Source: Liopterus haemorrhoidalis (lineage: Eukaryota > Arthropoda > Insecta > Coleoptera > Dytiscidae). Taken from it: 64,000 nt of DNA. Shown piece by piece: positions 53,891-63,714 of this stretch. Both the position numbers and the translations under genes were made by a program. A model generated the notes under the pieces. The model did not search any database and was not told where the DNA came from. It was given only the letters and a program-made list of their open reading frames with translations. The stretch covers positions 33,262,301 through 33,326,300 of the forward strand of contig OZ020622.1 of the NCBI GenBank assembly GCA_963971575.1. The letters are read 5' to 3'. Position 1 is the first letter of the stretch; each line of letters starts with the position of its first letter.

Positions 53891-54895
53891 TTAACGAATC
53901 AATCTAGAGATGTCATCCACAGAAGTAACCATTTGGACCATAGATGTATCAGATTTTCTTACATATATCTTACAATTCCGCGTCCAAATATATTTAAATC
54001 CCTGCGGACGAAGTGACTCACGCGTTTTTCGAAATAGGGCACTGTTACTCGCAGTAAGGTGATCATTGACATAAATCGTTTGTTGAGGGCCATCTATGTT
54101 TAGTTCCTTAGTTGTCAAGTTTTTGTAGCTTTTAGCAGAAGTCAGAAACTGATCTTTCTTACGCCTAGACACAAATCTCAAAACAATGCTTCGCGGGTTT
54201 CGATTTTCTTTATTGGGATGGGGAACGCGATGTCCGGCTTCAACATCCTCTTCAATAAGATCGACCCCCGTTGTGTCAGCTATGTCTTTTGCAATTTTAA
54301 ATATATTTTCATTAGACCGTTCAGGAAGATTGTTAATCATAACGTTATTTAATCTCGAGTACTGCTCCAAGTTATCAATTTTTTTAGTGTGTTCTACAGT
54401 TGTAGCCCTTAATTCACTATTCTCCATTTTAAGAGCTTCAATTGATTTGATTTCTTTATTAATTGTGTTCAATTTTACTTCAAAATCAGATATTTTGTTC
54501 GAACAGAAATTTACAGACTCAAGTAAAGAGTCAAACTTATTATTAATTTCTTTCAAAATATCAGTTTTAAAGTTTTGGAGAAAACTATTTAAATTAGGTG
54601 GCAAAAACGATAAATTTACTGGATTATCGTCCGAATCATCATCAATTAAACTAGATATATTTAATCCAGTTTCGCGGCAAATTGAACAAATCCAGACAAC
54701 TGCATTAGAACTCAATATTTTTAATTCTTTATCTTCAACTTTCGCACACGTCGCATGAAAAGAACGGCAACACCTACCACATCTAACGGCAGGACTCCTC
54801 CTGTTTATCGTACGCTTGCAACTGTCACAGGTATTGGCCATGGTGACGTAGTGGTGACGTATTTGGGACGTAGTAAACTGAGCGAAACTCGACAA
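53891..54895 (-). CDS. CR1-type LINE ORF1: PHD-like finger protein, intact
   Basis: 334 codons; a start at Met19 (MANTCDSCK) is also plausible. C23, C26, C39, C42, H47, C50, C70 and C73 give a C4HC3 PHD-type zinc finger. It is followed by a coiled-coil-like region (about 105-190, with EQYSRLNNVMINNLPE at its end) and an RRM/CTD-like RNA-binding part (VLRFVSRRKKDQFL, YVNDHLTASNSALFRKTRE). This order is usual for CR1-type ORF1 proteins. It ends 40 bases ahead of the ORF2 start on the same strand. Confidence 0.88.
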   Translation of the reverse strand: MSSFAQFTTSQIRHHYVTMANTCDSCKRTINRRSPAVRCGRCCRSFHATCAKVEDKELKILSSNAVVWICSICRETGLNISSLIDDDSDDNPVNLSFLPPNLNSFLQNFKTDILKEINNKFDSLLESVNFCSNKISDFEVKLNTINKEIKSIEALKMENSELRATTVEHTKKIDNLEQYSRLNNVMINNLPERSNENIFKIAKDIADTTGVDLIEEDVEAGHRVPHPNKENRNPRSIVLRFVSRRKKDQFLTSAKSYKNLTTKELNIDGPQQTIYVNDHLTASNSALFRKTRESLRPQGFKYIWTRNCKIYVRKSDTSMVQMVTSVDDISRLIR

Positions 54896-55197
54896 GAATC
54901 AGCAAACGATGACAATCACAAATTTTGAAGTCAGTAAAAAAATTACAAAATACACTCAAATTAAGGCAATTTTTTATGTTTTTAAGCTATGTTAAACACA
55001 ATTATCTACACAAGAATTATTGTGTCAGGTTGACGACACTTTTTCGGATAATTTAACGTTTTATAACTATTTAAATTTACTACACTGGTATATTTAAACT
55101 CAGATATACTTAAGACGCGAAAAACACGACTTTACACTACAAATGCACTGATGCGATGACGGTGAGCGATGACGGTGAGCGACGACGGTGATGCGAT

Positions 55198-55230
55198 GTA
55201 CGGTGAGTTGATACTAATAACTCACCGTAC
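55198..55230 (-). repeat. Hairpin at the 5' end of the LINE
   Basis: GTACGGTGAGTT and its exact reverse complement AACTCACCGTAC are separated by 9 bases. Upstream (55150-55200), the GGTGAGCGATGAC unit is repeated, so the hairpin is probably the terminal part of a tandem 5' UTR module. Confidence 0.7.
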
Positions 55231-56587
55231 TCGACCTGGTCTAAATATATAACGAAGATATTAACAGCTTCGTATGAAACGTGTAAGTTCGATGTGCACA
55301 GTACTTTTGAACTTATTGAAGAACTTAATAACTTTAAACTCCCGGATAATTATATCCTGCTCAGCCTACACGTTATATCACTGTTTCCGAGTGTCACTTT
55401 GCAACTAACCATAAAATATATTAAGGATAACTGGATTAGAATAAGTGAGCATACAGACATGTTGTTGGATCAATTTATTATAGTTGTAGAATTTATTAAC
55501 ACCTCATCCTACTGCATCTTCAACAACCAATACTTTTTGCAACTTACTGGTTTAGCTCAAGGTGCAGATAGCTCATCGATAATAGCCAAAGGAGTAATGA
55601 AAAATCTCCTGGAAAGTGTGACATTAGAATGCAATTTTAACATACCAGTGTTAAAAATTTATGTGGATGACACTTTATAAGCAATCCCCGAAAACAAGGT
55701 ACAAGAGGTGCTTAATGTATTTAATAAATACGACCAAGCCATACAATTCACGGTTGAAACAGAGAATGAAAGAAGGGCGGTGCCATTTTTAGATACTTGG
55801 GTAATCAGAGGCCCGGATAACCGCATCATGTTTGACTACCATGAAAAACCCACCAACTCGGGTAGGTACTTGAATTTCAACAGCTACCATCCAATGAAGT
55901 ATAAAACAACGTTTCTGAAAACCATGAAAAATAGGGTAAAAAGAATTTCACATCCAACATTTCTCAACAACAACCTGAAAACCTAACCACAAAGTTCTTA
56001 CAATGTGGATACCCTAAAAACCTGATAAAAAGGATTATCTATTTAGCTCGTCCAACCCTCCAAATTCCACAGAGACAGAAAACGGACCTAGTAACAGGAT
56101 ATATTACTCCATACCTTACATCCAGGAAATAACCCCAACCATCAAAGGCTCCTTCAGAGAAGAGGAAGTAATTCTTGCTGAAAAACCGGTAAGGACTGTC
56201 AGACAACTATTCTCCAACCTCAAAGAAAAAAGACCTGTAAAAAAACACAGTGATGTAGTGTACAAGAGTACTTGTGAATGCAACTCTACTTACATTGGAC
56301 AGACTTCTCAATGTCTGGGGAATAGGATTTGTCAGCATAAATCCGATGCCAGAGTGAAACCACACTATTGCGCGCTGGCTAGCCATGTGTCAAAAACGAA
56401 ACACAACCCGCAATTTGATAATACAGATATTTTAGCCACCGAACGGAATACGCGTAAGAGAACTTTACTGGAAATGTGCTACATTAATAAGTATAATGAC
56501 AATTTAAACACCAAAACAGACATTCAAGGACTAAGTGCCATATATAAAAATCTGTTAAGAATACATGACAGCAAAGTTAAATCATAA
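55231..56587 (+). pseudogene. PLE family C RT second half and GIY-YIG endonuclease
   Basis: Resumes with SKYITKILTASYETCKFD, then LLSLHVISLFPSVTLQ (the expected Asp in LDV is His here), a degraded PMGS block, IYVDDTL (catalytic YVDD kept) followed by a stop at 55678, and FTVETENERRAVPFLDTW, GRYLNFNSYHPMKYKTTFL. After stops around 55985, GIY-YIG coding sequence (56258-56587) reads VYKSTCECNSTYIGQT, RICQHKSDARV and MCYINKYNDNLNTKTD. Confidence 0.8.
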
Positions 56588-56904
56588 CAATATTTATATT
56601 TAACATAAACAAACACCAATATTTATGGGATCTCCATTACCAACACATTCTTGCAGATTAGTTCAAGTTTTCCTCACATAGTACTTGCACCAAATTTCCT
56701 GGACTTGAAAGAAGAAGTAACTTATGTATTTTAGAATTTTACCGCAAAACAATTGTAAAGGTTTTTTCTATTTTAAATTGTGAATAATGTTTGTGAAATT
56801 ATATCTAGTCTTAATTATAACAACTTACAAAGAATGAACAACTTAGTAAGTGTTTTATTAAATATTATGTAGTCATTGTTTCATTTACTAATTATATTTT
56901 CAGC

Positions 56905-56950
56905 CCCTGAAGATGATTTGAAAATTCAAATCGAAATATTGGGCATTAGT
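56905..56950 (+). ncRNA. Hammerhead-ribozyme-like motif, PLE family C, right end
   Basis: Same as 49557-49600: GCCC, CTGAAGAT, stem II GATTTG/CAAATC, GAAATATT and GGGC, all intact. Confidence 0.75.
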
Positions 56951-57004
56951 AAAAGTTGAGTTTTACTTTCCTCACCGTTCATTTTCAATAAATTCTCCTA
57001 GTAT

Positions 57005-57096
57005 ATATATTTATGTATATAGATAGATAGATAGATTGGTGTTCTTGACGAGTATTCAAGAATTTTTATTTCCTCTTATATATGTATATATATATA

Positions 57097-57187
<91 letters not shown>
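57005..57187. repeat. (GATA)n and (TA)n tracts with a family A terminal-repeat stub
   Basis: ATAGATAGATAGATAG is followed by about 45 bp that match, inverted, the outer end of the family A terminal repeat (GTTCTTGACGAGT, TTTTTATTTCC). A (TA)n tract up to 57187 follows and borders family D. Confidence 0.8.
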
Positions 57188-57191
<4 letters not shown>

Positions 57192-57247
57192 GAAATTATT
57201 TGGGAAAAAGAAGTAAAGCGAAGGATAATGCAATTATTTCATAATTG

Positions 57248-57288
57248 ATCCAATATTTCGTTTATTCTTCATAAACTTTATCAAGGAT
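57248..57288 (-). ncRNA. Hammerhead-like motif with U3/A8 core, PLE family D, copy 1
   Basis: Minus strand: ATCC, TTGATAAA, GTTTAT, loop GAAG, ATAAAC, GAAATATT, GGAT. Stem I (ATCC/GGAT) and stem II are perfect. Relative to CUGANGA the box is UUGAUAA, changing both members of the C3-G8 pair. Confidence 0.55.
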
Positions 57289-57750
57289 TTCTATAACAAA
57301 ATGAACCGGTCATAAAAGCAAACACAAACTGTACATTCCCTTACCGAAATAGTTAAGCATGTCGCCAAGATGTAATATAAGTAAGTGAAGTTAGACCCAT
57401 GGTGTCCAAAACAGTAAAAGAGTTGTTAAGAAACACTTGAATACATCAAATATTGAAGAAAACAAGTTAAGATGTTAAGGCAGATATGACGCCATATTAG
57501 TTACTGAGTCACATGACTTGATACGCAAGGCATTGTGGTATGCCAGTAACAAGAAGAAAACTTCCTACTTCTAACCCCGGGAAAATATGAAATGTTTGAC
57601 ATCCCATGGATGTAAACAAGTAAAACTCCTACGAGGAGAAAAGTATAAAGTGTAAAAAAGTCCATTTGGAAAATAATTTAAAGGAAGGTAGTAAAACAAG
57701 GATGGAGATAACCCACTAAATGTAAAAAATGGAAGAACCGCACCAAAAAT

Positions 57751-59958
57751 TCACCTGACACTTTTAAATGTTAACAAAAACGAGTAAATGTCATGTAAGC
57801 TTTCCGTATCGGTTCTGGCATTCAACACATTATGGAAGTGGTTAATGTAACACATTTCATAAAAAAATCTTTTTGAATCGTTGGGAAATCTATCCAACAC
57901 CTTAGGATTATCAAAATCCACAACATGATTAGTGGATGCTACATGCGTAGCTAAGGTACATTTTTGGGGATTAACCCGGCAATCTGATTTATGTTGTGTG
58001 ATCCGATTTCTAAGTTTTTGGATTGAACTTCCCACATATACCTGTTCACAAGAACAGTTTAACATGTAAATAGTGTTTTTTGTCGATAAGTGGTCAATCT
58101 TCTGTTTCAATTTTGTATTGATAACTGAAAGTTTCTTTAAGGGTTTATCGGCTATTATTAGGTTATCTAATCTAAGTACTCTTTTAATACTGTTAGACAT
58201 ATGACCCATGTAGGTTAATGCCCTATACTTAATAGGTTCGATAGAAGAGGTACTGGACCCATGTAGTTCAGGATTCCTATTACGAGAACTGGGTTCATCA
58301 GTATTTATATTGAATAAAAGTTTGTAGATTAAATGTTTAGGGTAAGAGTTTTCTATGAAAATTTTGGCAAGTTTAAGTAAGTTTTTATGTATTAGAGATT
58401 CGTCCGAAATTTTAATAACCCTATATTTCATGGTTTTTACCAACGCAATTTTGTATTTTAAAGGATGAAAAGAGTGAAAATTAAGATAACGGCCAGAAAA
58501 AGTTTTTTTAGTGTACCAATCGAACCTAAGTACGTTTTGAGGATCTCTAAATGCATAGGTGTCTAAAAACGGAACCCCTTTTTTAAGAACATCTTCTTTT
58601 TCTACAGTGAACTGTAAAGAAGGGTGGTATTGGTTAAATATGTTTAATGTAACATCTACCTTATCTTCCGGGACTGCTAAAAGTAGATCATCTACATATT
58701 TTTTAATGAAAGGGATTTCAAAATCAAGTTTTTCAGTCACCTTTTTAAGTAGAGTATCCATAACGAATTGTGATAAGATTGGACTCAAGGCTGAACCCAT
58801 AGGTAGCCCTTTGTTTTGCAAGAAAAATTTATTATCGTAAACAAAATAGCAGGAACGATACAGCGTTTCCATGATCTCGATAAATTTTGATTTACTAATT
58901 TTAGTAATTTTTTTAATCTTTGGCCATCTAAGTTGGATTTCGTTGGCAATAAGGTCCCATGTAATGCTTGGGAATAAGGACACTACATCCAGGCTAATGA
59001 GCCTGTAGTTATCAGGTAGAACAGTGCCTTTTAAGTCCCTAACTAAGTCAAAGGAGTTGTTGACATAATATGGATTGTCTGTATCATACGTTTTTTTAAG
59101 AATGTTAGTAATGAAGAAGGTAAGTTTTTTGAAAGGTCCGTCGGAACCGTCAATTATATGCCTTAACGGCAATTGATCTTTATGAATTTTAACGTTTGCG
59201 AACACTCTAGGTGGTAACGCGTTATGTTCTTTGAGATCCCTACTCTCCGTATCTGAAATGTATTGTTTTAATTTTAAAGTCGAAACGATTTTGTTGTTAG
59301 AATTTTGAAACGAAGTGGTAGGGTCTCTAGGAAGTAAAGAGTACGTACCCTCTTCGTTAAGAATCCCTTCTAATCTGTCCACGTAGTCCTGTTTATTCAT
59401 TAAGACAGAAGTTTGGCCCTTATCAGCACGTAACAAAATGACTTGATTATTATTTTTAAGAAAGGTTTTAGACCGAATGTATTGTTGGTGTAACGTGTTA
59501 TATTTACTATCCACTACGTTGTGGGTGCCCTTAAAATAGTTGGTGAGTAGGTTAGTGACTTGTGCCCTCTTAGTATTTTTACTATTATCATCATGGAGAG
59601 CTAATATTTCTTCGACCTCACCTAATACTTTAAAAACATCCACCTCGCTGTGGTCAATAGGTAAGGAGAATCTACTACCCAAACTTAAAAAACTGGAAAT
59701 TTCTGTAGGAACATCCGTATTGGAAATGTTCATAAACCAACTATCTAAAGTTTTGATTTTATTGTTACAAGAGAAATCATTTTTGACCCTAATGAACTTG
59801 TTGTGCAATCTATGCTTATTTTTATTCGTGATTTTGTTAAATGCAGCTTGCTGCTTAGCGAAAAACCGGTTATGTAAGTAATAAGGCAAAGATTCCACAA
59901 CCCGTCCCTTAAGGTCGAAAATTTTTTTTTTCCAGTGTTTTAATTTCGGAATGTACAT
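57751..59958 (-). CDS. PLE family D RT and GIY-YIG endonuclease (copy 1)
   Basis: 735 codons uninterrupted. Motifs: LLRADKGQTSVLMN (about 176), FANVKIHKDQLPLRHIID, LISLDVVSLFPSITWDLI (D324), NKGLPMGSALSPILSQFVMD (about 382), KKYVDDLLLAVP (YVDD 421-424), GVPFLDTYAF, GRYLNFHSFHPLKYKIALVK. The C-terminal GIY-YIG domain has TIYMLNCSCEQVYVGSS (about 629-645), then R650, H656 and Cys/His residues. The N-terminal domain lies in another frame just upstream (60232-59909), separated by an A10 run, so this is the larger part of a single protein broken by one slip. Confidence 0.92.
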   Translation of the reverse strand: MYIPKLKHWKKKIFDLKGRVVESLPYYLHNRFFAKQQAAFNKITNKNKHRLHNKFIRVKNDFSCNNKIKTLDSWFMNISNTDVPTEISSFLSLGSRFSLPIDHSEVDVFKVLGEVEEILALHDDNSKNTKRAQVTNLLTNYFKGTHNVVDSKYNTLHQQYIRSKTFLKNNNQVILLRADKGQTSVLMNKQDYVDRLEGILNEEGTYSLLPRDPTTSFQNSNNKIVSTLKLKQYISDTESRDLKEHNALPPRVFANVKIHKDQLPLRHIIDGSDGPFKKLTFFITNILKKTYDTDNPYYVNNSFDLVRDLKGTVLPDNYRLISLDVVSLFPSITWDLIANEIQLRWPKIKKITKISKSKFIEIMETLYRSCYFVYDNKFFLQNKGLPMGSALSPILSQFVMDTLLKKVTEKLDFEIPFIKKYVDDLLLAVPEDKVDVTLNIFNQYHPSLQFTVEKEDVLKKGVPFLDTYAFRDPQNVLRFDWYTKKTFSGRYLNFHSFHPLKYKIALVKTMKYRVIKISDESLIHKNLLKLAKIFIENSYPKHLIYKLLFNINTDEPSSRNRNPELHGSSTSSIEPIKYRALTYMGHMSNSIKRVLRLDNLIIADKPLKKLSVINTKLKQKIDHLSTKNTIYMLNCSCEQVYVGSSIQKLRNRITQHKSDCRVNPQKCTLATHVASTNHVVDFDNPKVLDRFPNDSKRFFYEMCYINHFHNVLNARTDTESLHDIYSFLLTFKSVR

Positions 59959-60232
59959 TGTTAATTTCCAACGATAACAAACTGTGCCTCAACCTGTTAT
60001 TAAACTGATGAAAGTCCTTGTTAGTATTCCCAAAGTTATCGCACATTAGACACTTTATATGCTTCTCGTAAGCTCGAACATGTTGCGGAGAGATCTTCTG
60101 TTGTCTACATTTTATAAGGAACGTCCTTCTTGTTATTGATTTGGATAGTTTTTTGTTTTCTTTGATGTATTTCTTCATGCACTTCATCACTGTTTCACCA
60201 TAATTAGTCCGAATTGTTTGAAAGAATCCCAT
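59909..60232 (-). CDS. PLE family D N-terminal domain (copy 1)
   Basis: Starts MGFFQTIRTNYGETVMK and reads KLSKSITRRTFLIKCRQQKI, HVRAYEKHIKCLM and HSLLSLEINNVHSEIKTLE. The same domain opens families B and C. It overlaps the next frame at an A10 run (coding strand, about 59930-59940). A one-base slip there would join the two frames; whether it is mutation, assembly error or recoding cannot be told. The start is preceded by TTTTATTACAG, which looks like a splice acceptor. Confidence 0.8.
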   Translation of the reverse strand: MGFFQTIRTNYGETVMKCMKKYIKENKKLSKSITRRTFLIKCRQQKISPQHVRAYEKHIKCLMCDNFGNTNKDFHQFNNRLRHSLLSLEINNVHSEIKTLEKKNFRP

Positions 60233-60348
60233 GTTAACTGTAATAAAACCAGCACGGAGAATTTTTGATCTTCTGTTGAGGCACTATCTTAGGAAATTAT
60301 TTGGGAAAAAGAAGTAAAGCGAAGGATAATGCAATTATTTCATAATTG

Positions 60349-60389
60349 ATCCAATATTTCGTTTATTCTTCATAAACTTTATCAAGGAT
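60349..60389 (-). ncRNA. Hammerhead-like motif with U3/A8 core, PLE family D, copy 2
   Basis: Sequence identical to the motif at 57248-57288. It sits in the terminal repeat shared by copies 1 and 2. Confidence 0.55.
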
Positions 60390-60851
60390 TTCTATAACAA
60401 AATGAACCGGTCATAAAAGCAAACACAAACTGTACATTCCCTTACCGAAATAGTTAAGCATGTCGCCAAGATGTAATATAAGTAAGTGAAGTTAGACCCA
60501 TGGTGTCCAAAACAGTAAAAGAGTTGTTAAGAAACACTTGAATACATCAAATATTGAAGAAAACAAGTTAAGATGTTAAGGCAGATATGACGCCATATTA
60601 GTTACTGAGTCACATGACTTGATACGCAAGGCATTGTGGTATGCCAGTAACAAGAAGAAAACTTCCTACTTCTAACCCCGGGAAAATATGAAATGTTTGA
60701 CATCCCATGGATGTAAACAAGTAAAACTCCTACGAGGAGAAAAGTATAAAGTGTAAAAAAGTCCATTTGGAAAATAATTTAAAGGAAGGTAGTAAAACAA
60801 GGATGGAGATAACCCACTAAATGTAAAAAATGGAAGAACCGCACCAAAAAT

Positions 60852-62157
60852 TCACCTGACACTTTTAAATGTTAACAAAAACGAGTAAATGTCATGTAAG
60901 CTTTCCGTATCGGTTCTGGCATTCAACACATTATGGAAGTGGTTAATGTAACACATTTCATAAAAAAATCTTTTTGAATCGTTGGGAAATCTATCCAACA
61001 CCTTAGGATTATCAAAATCCACAACATGATTAGTGGATGCTACATGCGTAGCTAAGGTACATTTTTGGGGATTAACCCGGCAATCTGATTTATGTTGTGT
61101 GATCCGATTTCTAAGTTTTTGGATTGAACTTCCCACATATACCTGTTACACCACAAGTTACTTCACAAGAACAGTTTAACATGTAAATAGTGTTTTTTGT
61201 CGATAAGTGGTCAATCTTCTGTTTCAATTTTGTATTGATAACTGAAAGTTTCTTTAAGGGTTTATCGGCTATTATTAGGTTATCTAATCTAAGTACTCTT
61301 TTAATACTGTTAGACATATGACCCATGTAGGTTAATGCCCTATACTTAATAGGTTCGATAGAAGAGGTACTGGACCCATGTAGTTCAGGATTCCTATTAC
61401 GAGAACTGGGTTCATCAGTATTTATATTGAATAAAAGTTTGTAGATTAAATGTTTAGGGTAAGAGTTTTCTATGAAAATTTTGGCAAGTTTAAGTAAGTT
61501 TTTATGTATTAGAGATTCGTCCGAAATTTTAATAACCCTATATTTCATGGTTTTTACCAACGCAATTTTGTATTTTAAAGGATGAAAAGAGTGAAAATTA
61601 AGATAACGGCCAGAAAAAGTTTTTTTAGTGTACCAATCGAACCTAAGTACGTTTTGAGGATCTCTAAATGCATAGGTGTCTAAAAACGGAACCCCTTTTT
61701 TAAGAACATCTTCTTTTTCTACAGTGAACTGTAAAGAAGGGTGGTATTGGTTAAATATGTTTAATGTAACATCTACCTTATCTTCCGGGACTGCTAAAAG
61801 TAGATCATCTACATATTTTTTAATGAAAGGGATTTCAAAATCAAGTTTTTCAGTCACCTTTTTAAGTAGAGTATCCATAACGAATTGTGATAAGATTGGA
61901 CTCAAGGCTGAACCCATAGGTAGCCCTTTGTTTTGCAAGAAAAATTTATTATCGTAAACAAAATAGCAGGAACGATACAGCGTTTCCATGATCTCGATAA
62001 ATTTTGATTTACTAATTTTAGTAATTTTTTTAATCTTTGGCCATCTAAGTTGGATTTCGTTGGCAATAAGGTCCCATGTAATGCTTGGGAATAAGGACAC
62101 TACATCCAGGCTAATGAGCCTGTAGTTATCAGGTAGAACAGTGCCTTTTAAGTCCCT
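60852..62157 (-). pseudogene. PLE family D RT and endonuclease, copy 2
   Basis: Same protein as copy 1 from about residue 306 to the end, with a frame break caused by a 16-bp insertion near 61150, inside the GIY-YIG start. The RT part keeps LDVVSLFP, PMGSALSP and YVDD. Confidence 0.88.
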
Positions 62158-62161
62158 AACT

Positions 62162-63211
62162 ATGGGTTCAGCCTTGAGTCCAATCTTATCACAATTCGTT
62201 ATGGATACTCTACTTAAAAAGGTGACTGAAAAACTTGATTTTGAAATCCCTTTCATTAAAAAATATGTAGATGATCTACTTTTAGCAGTCCCGGAAGATA
62301 AGGTAGATGTTACATTAAACATATTTAACCAATACCACCCTTCTTTACAGTTCACTGTAGAAAAAGAAGATGTTCTTAAAAAAGGGGTTCCGTTTTTAGA
62401 CACCTATGCATTTAGAGATCCTCAAAACGTACTTAGGTTCGATTGGTACACTAAAAAAACTTTTTCTGGCCGTTATCTTAATTTTCACTCTTTTCATCCT
62501 TTAAAATACAAAATTGCGTTGGTAAAAACCATGAAATATAGGGTTATTAAAATTTCGGACGAATCTCTAATACATAAAAACTTACTTAAACTTGCCAAAA
62601 TTTTCATAGAAAACTCTTACCCTAAACATTTAATCTACAAACTTTTATTCAATATAAATACTGATGAACCCAGTTCTCGTAATAGGAATCCTGAACTACA
62701 TGGGTCCAGTACCTCTTCTATCGAACCTATTAAGTATAGGGCATTAACCTACATGGGTCATATGTCTAACAGTATTAAAAGAGTACTTAGATTAGATAAC
62801 CTAATAATAGCCGATAAACCCTTAAAGAAACTTTCAGTTATCAATACAAAATTGAAACAGAAGATTGACCACTTATCGACAAAAAACACTATTTACATGT
62901 TAAACTGTTCTTGTGAACAGGTATATGTGGGAAGTTCAATCCAAAAACTTAGAAATCGGATCACACAACATAAATCAGATTGCCGGGTTAATCCCCAAAA
63001 ATGTACCTTAGCTACGCATGTAGCATCCACTAATCATGTTGTGGATTTTGATAATCCTAAGGTGTTGGATAGATTTCCCAACGATTCAAAAAGATTTTTT
63101 TATGAAATGTGTTACATTAACCACTTCCATAATGTGTTGAATGCCAGAACCGATACGGAAAGCTTACATGACATTTACTCGTTTTTGTTAACATTTAAAA
63201 GTGTCAGGTGA
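62162..63211 (+). CDS. PLE family D RT C-terminal part and GIY-YIG endonuclease, copy 3
   Basis: Open frame of about 350 codons from MGSALSPILSQFVMD through KKYVDDLLLAVP, the linker and an intact GIY-YIG domain (QVYVGSSIQKLRNRITQHKSD) to the stop at 63211. It lacks the N-terminal domain and the first RT motifs, so it cannot reverse transcribe. It does not carry the 16-bp insertion of copy 2. Confidence 0.88.
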   Translation: MGSALSPILSQFVMDTLLKKVTEKLDFEIPFIKKYVDDLLLAVPEDKVDVTLNIFNQYHPSLQFTVEKEDVLKKGVPFLDTYAFRDPQNVLRFDWYTKKTFSGRYLNFHSFHPLKYKIALVKTMKYRVIKISDESLIHKNLLKLAKIFIENSYPKHLIYKLLFNINTDEPSSRNRNPELHGSSTSSIEPIKYRALTYMGHMSNSIKRVLRLDNLIIADKPLKKLSVINTKLKQKIDHLSTKNTIYMLNCSCEQVYVGSSIQKLRNRITQHKSDCRVNPQKCTLATHVASTNHVVDFDNPKVLDRFPNDSKRFFYEMCYINHFHNVLNARTDTESLHDIYSFLLTFKSVR

Positions 63212-63673
63212 ATTTTTGGTGCGGTTCTTCCATTTTTTACATTTAGTGGGTTATCTCCATCCTTGTTTTACTACCTTCCTTTAAATTATTTTCCAAATGG
63301 ACTTTTTTACACTTTATACTTTTCTCCTCGTAGGAGTTTTACTTGTTTACATCCATGGGATGTCAAACATTTCATATTTTCCCGGGGTTAGAAGTAGGAA
63401 GTTTTCTTCTTGTTACTGGCATACCACAATGCCTTGCGTATCAAGTCATGTGACTCAGTAACTAATATGGCGTCATATCTGCCTTAACATCTTAACTTGT
63501 TTTCTTCAATATTTGATGTATTCAAGTGTTTCTTAACAACTCTTTTACTGTTTTGGACACCATGGGTCTAACTTCACTTACTTATATTACATCTTGGCGA
63601 CATGCTTAACTATTTCGGTAAGGGAATGTACAGTTTGTGTTTGCTTTTATGACCGGTTCATTTTGTTATAGAA

Positions 63674-63714
63674 ATCCTTGATAAAGTTTATGAAGAATAA
63701 ACGAAATATTGGAT
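63674..63714 (+). ncRNA. Hammerhead-like motif with U3/A8 core, PLE family D, copy 3
   Basis: Plus-strand copy of the motif at 57248-57288, with all stems kept. Confidence 0.55.

Larger units (their letters stand above)
50779..55230 (-). mobile_element. CR1-type LINE, apparently complete, inserted in PLE family C
   Basis: On the minus strand: a 5' UTR with short GATGACGGTGAGC repeats and a GTACGGTGAGTT hairpin (55198-55230), ORF1 (54895-53891), ORF2 (53850-51016), a 3' UTR and an A/T-rich tail at about 50779-50805. Both ORFs are uninterrupted. The exact ends are inferred from where PLE coding sequence stops (50778) and resumes (55231). Confidence 0.8.
49375..57010 (+). mobile_element. Penelope-like element family C, split by a LINE
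   Basis: The left side is a large inverted repeat of the terminal sequence; the right side has a single terminal repeat (about 56870-57005). The coding region is decayed: N-terminal domain at 49695, RT from about 50490 to 50778, then a CR1-type LINE on the minus strand, then RT from about 55231 and a GIY-YIG domain ending at 56587. Confidence 0.8.
60258..62160 (-). mobile_element. PLE family D copy 2, 5'-truncated
   Basis: Contains RT from VRDLKGTVLPDN onward, linker, GIY-YIG domain and terminal repeat. Relative to copy 1 it carries a 16-bp insertion at about 61148-61163 that breaks the frame between linker and endonuclease. It ends at 62160 in a head-to-head junction with copy 3. Confidence 0.88.

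Noticed and set aside
54186..54758. Plus-strand frame of 190 codons
   Set aside because: It is the antisense of LINE ORF1, which has a zinc finger and coiled coil on the minus strand.
61111..62403. 430-codon minus-strand frame starting MSKNGTPFLRTSS
   Set aside because: It crosses the inverted junction at 62160. Its first 80 codons are the antisense of copy 3 and only the rest is real PLE RT. The antisense part also appears as plus-strand frames at 58559-58840 and 61676-61957.
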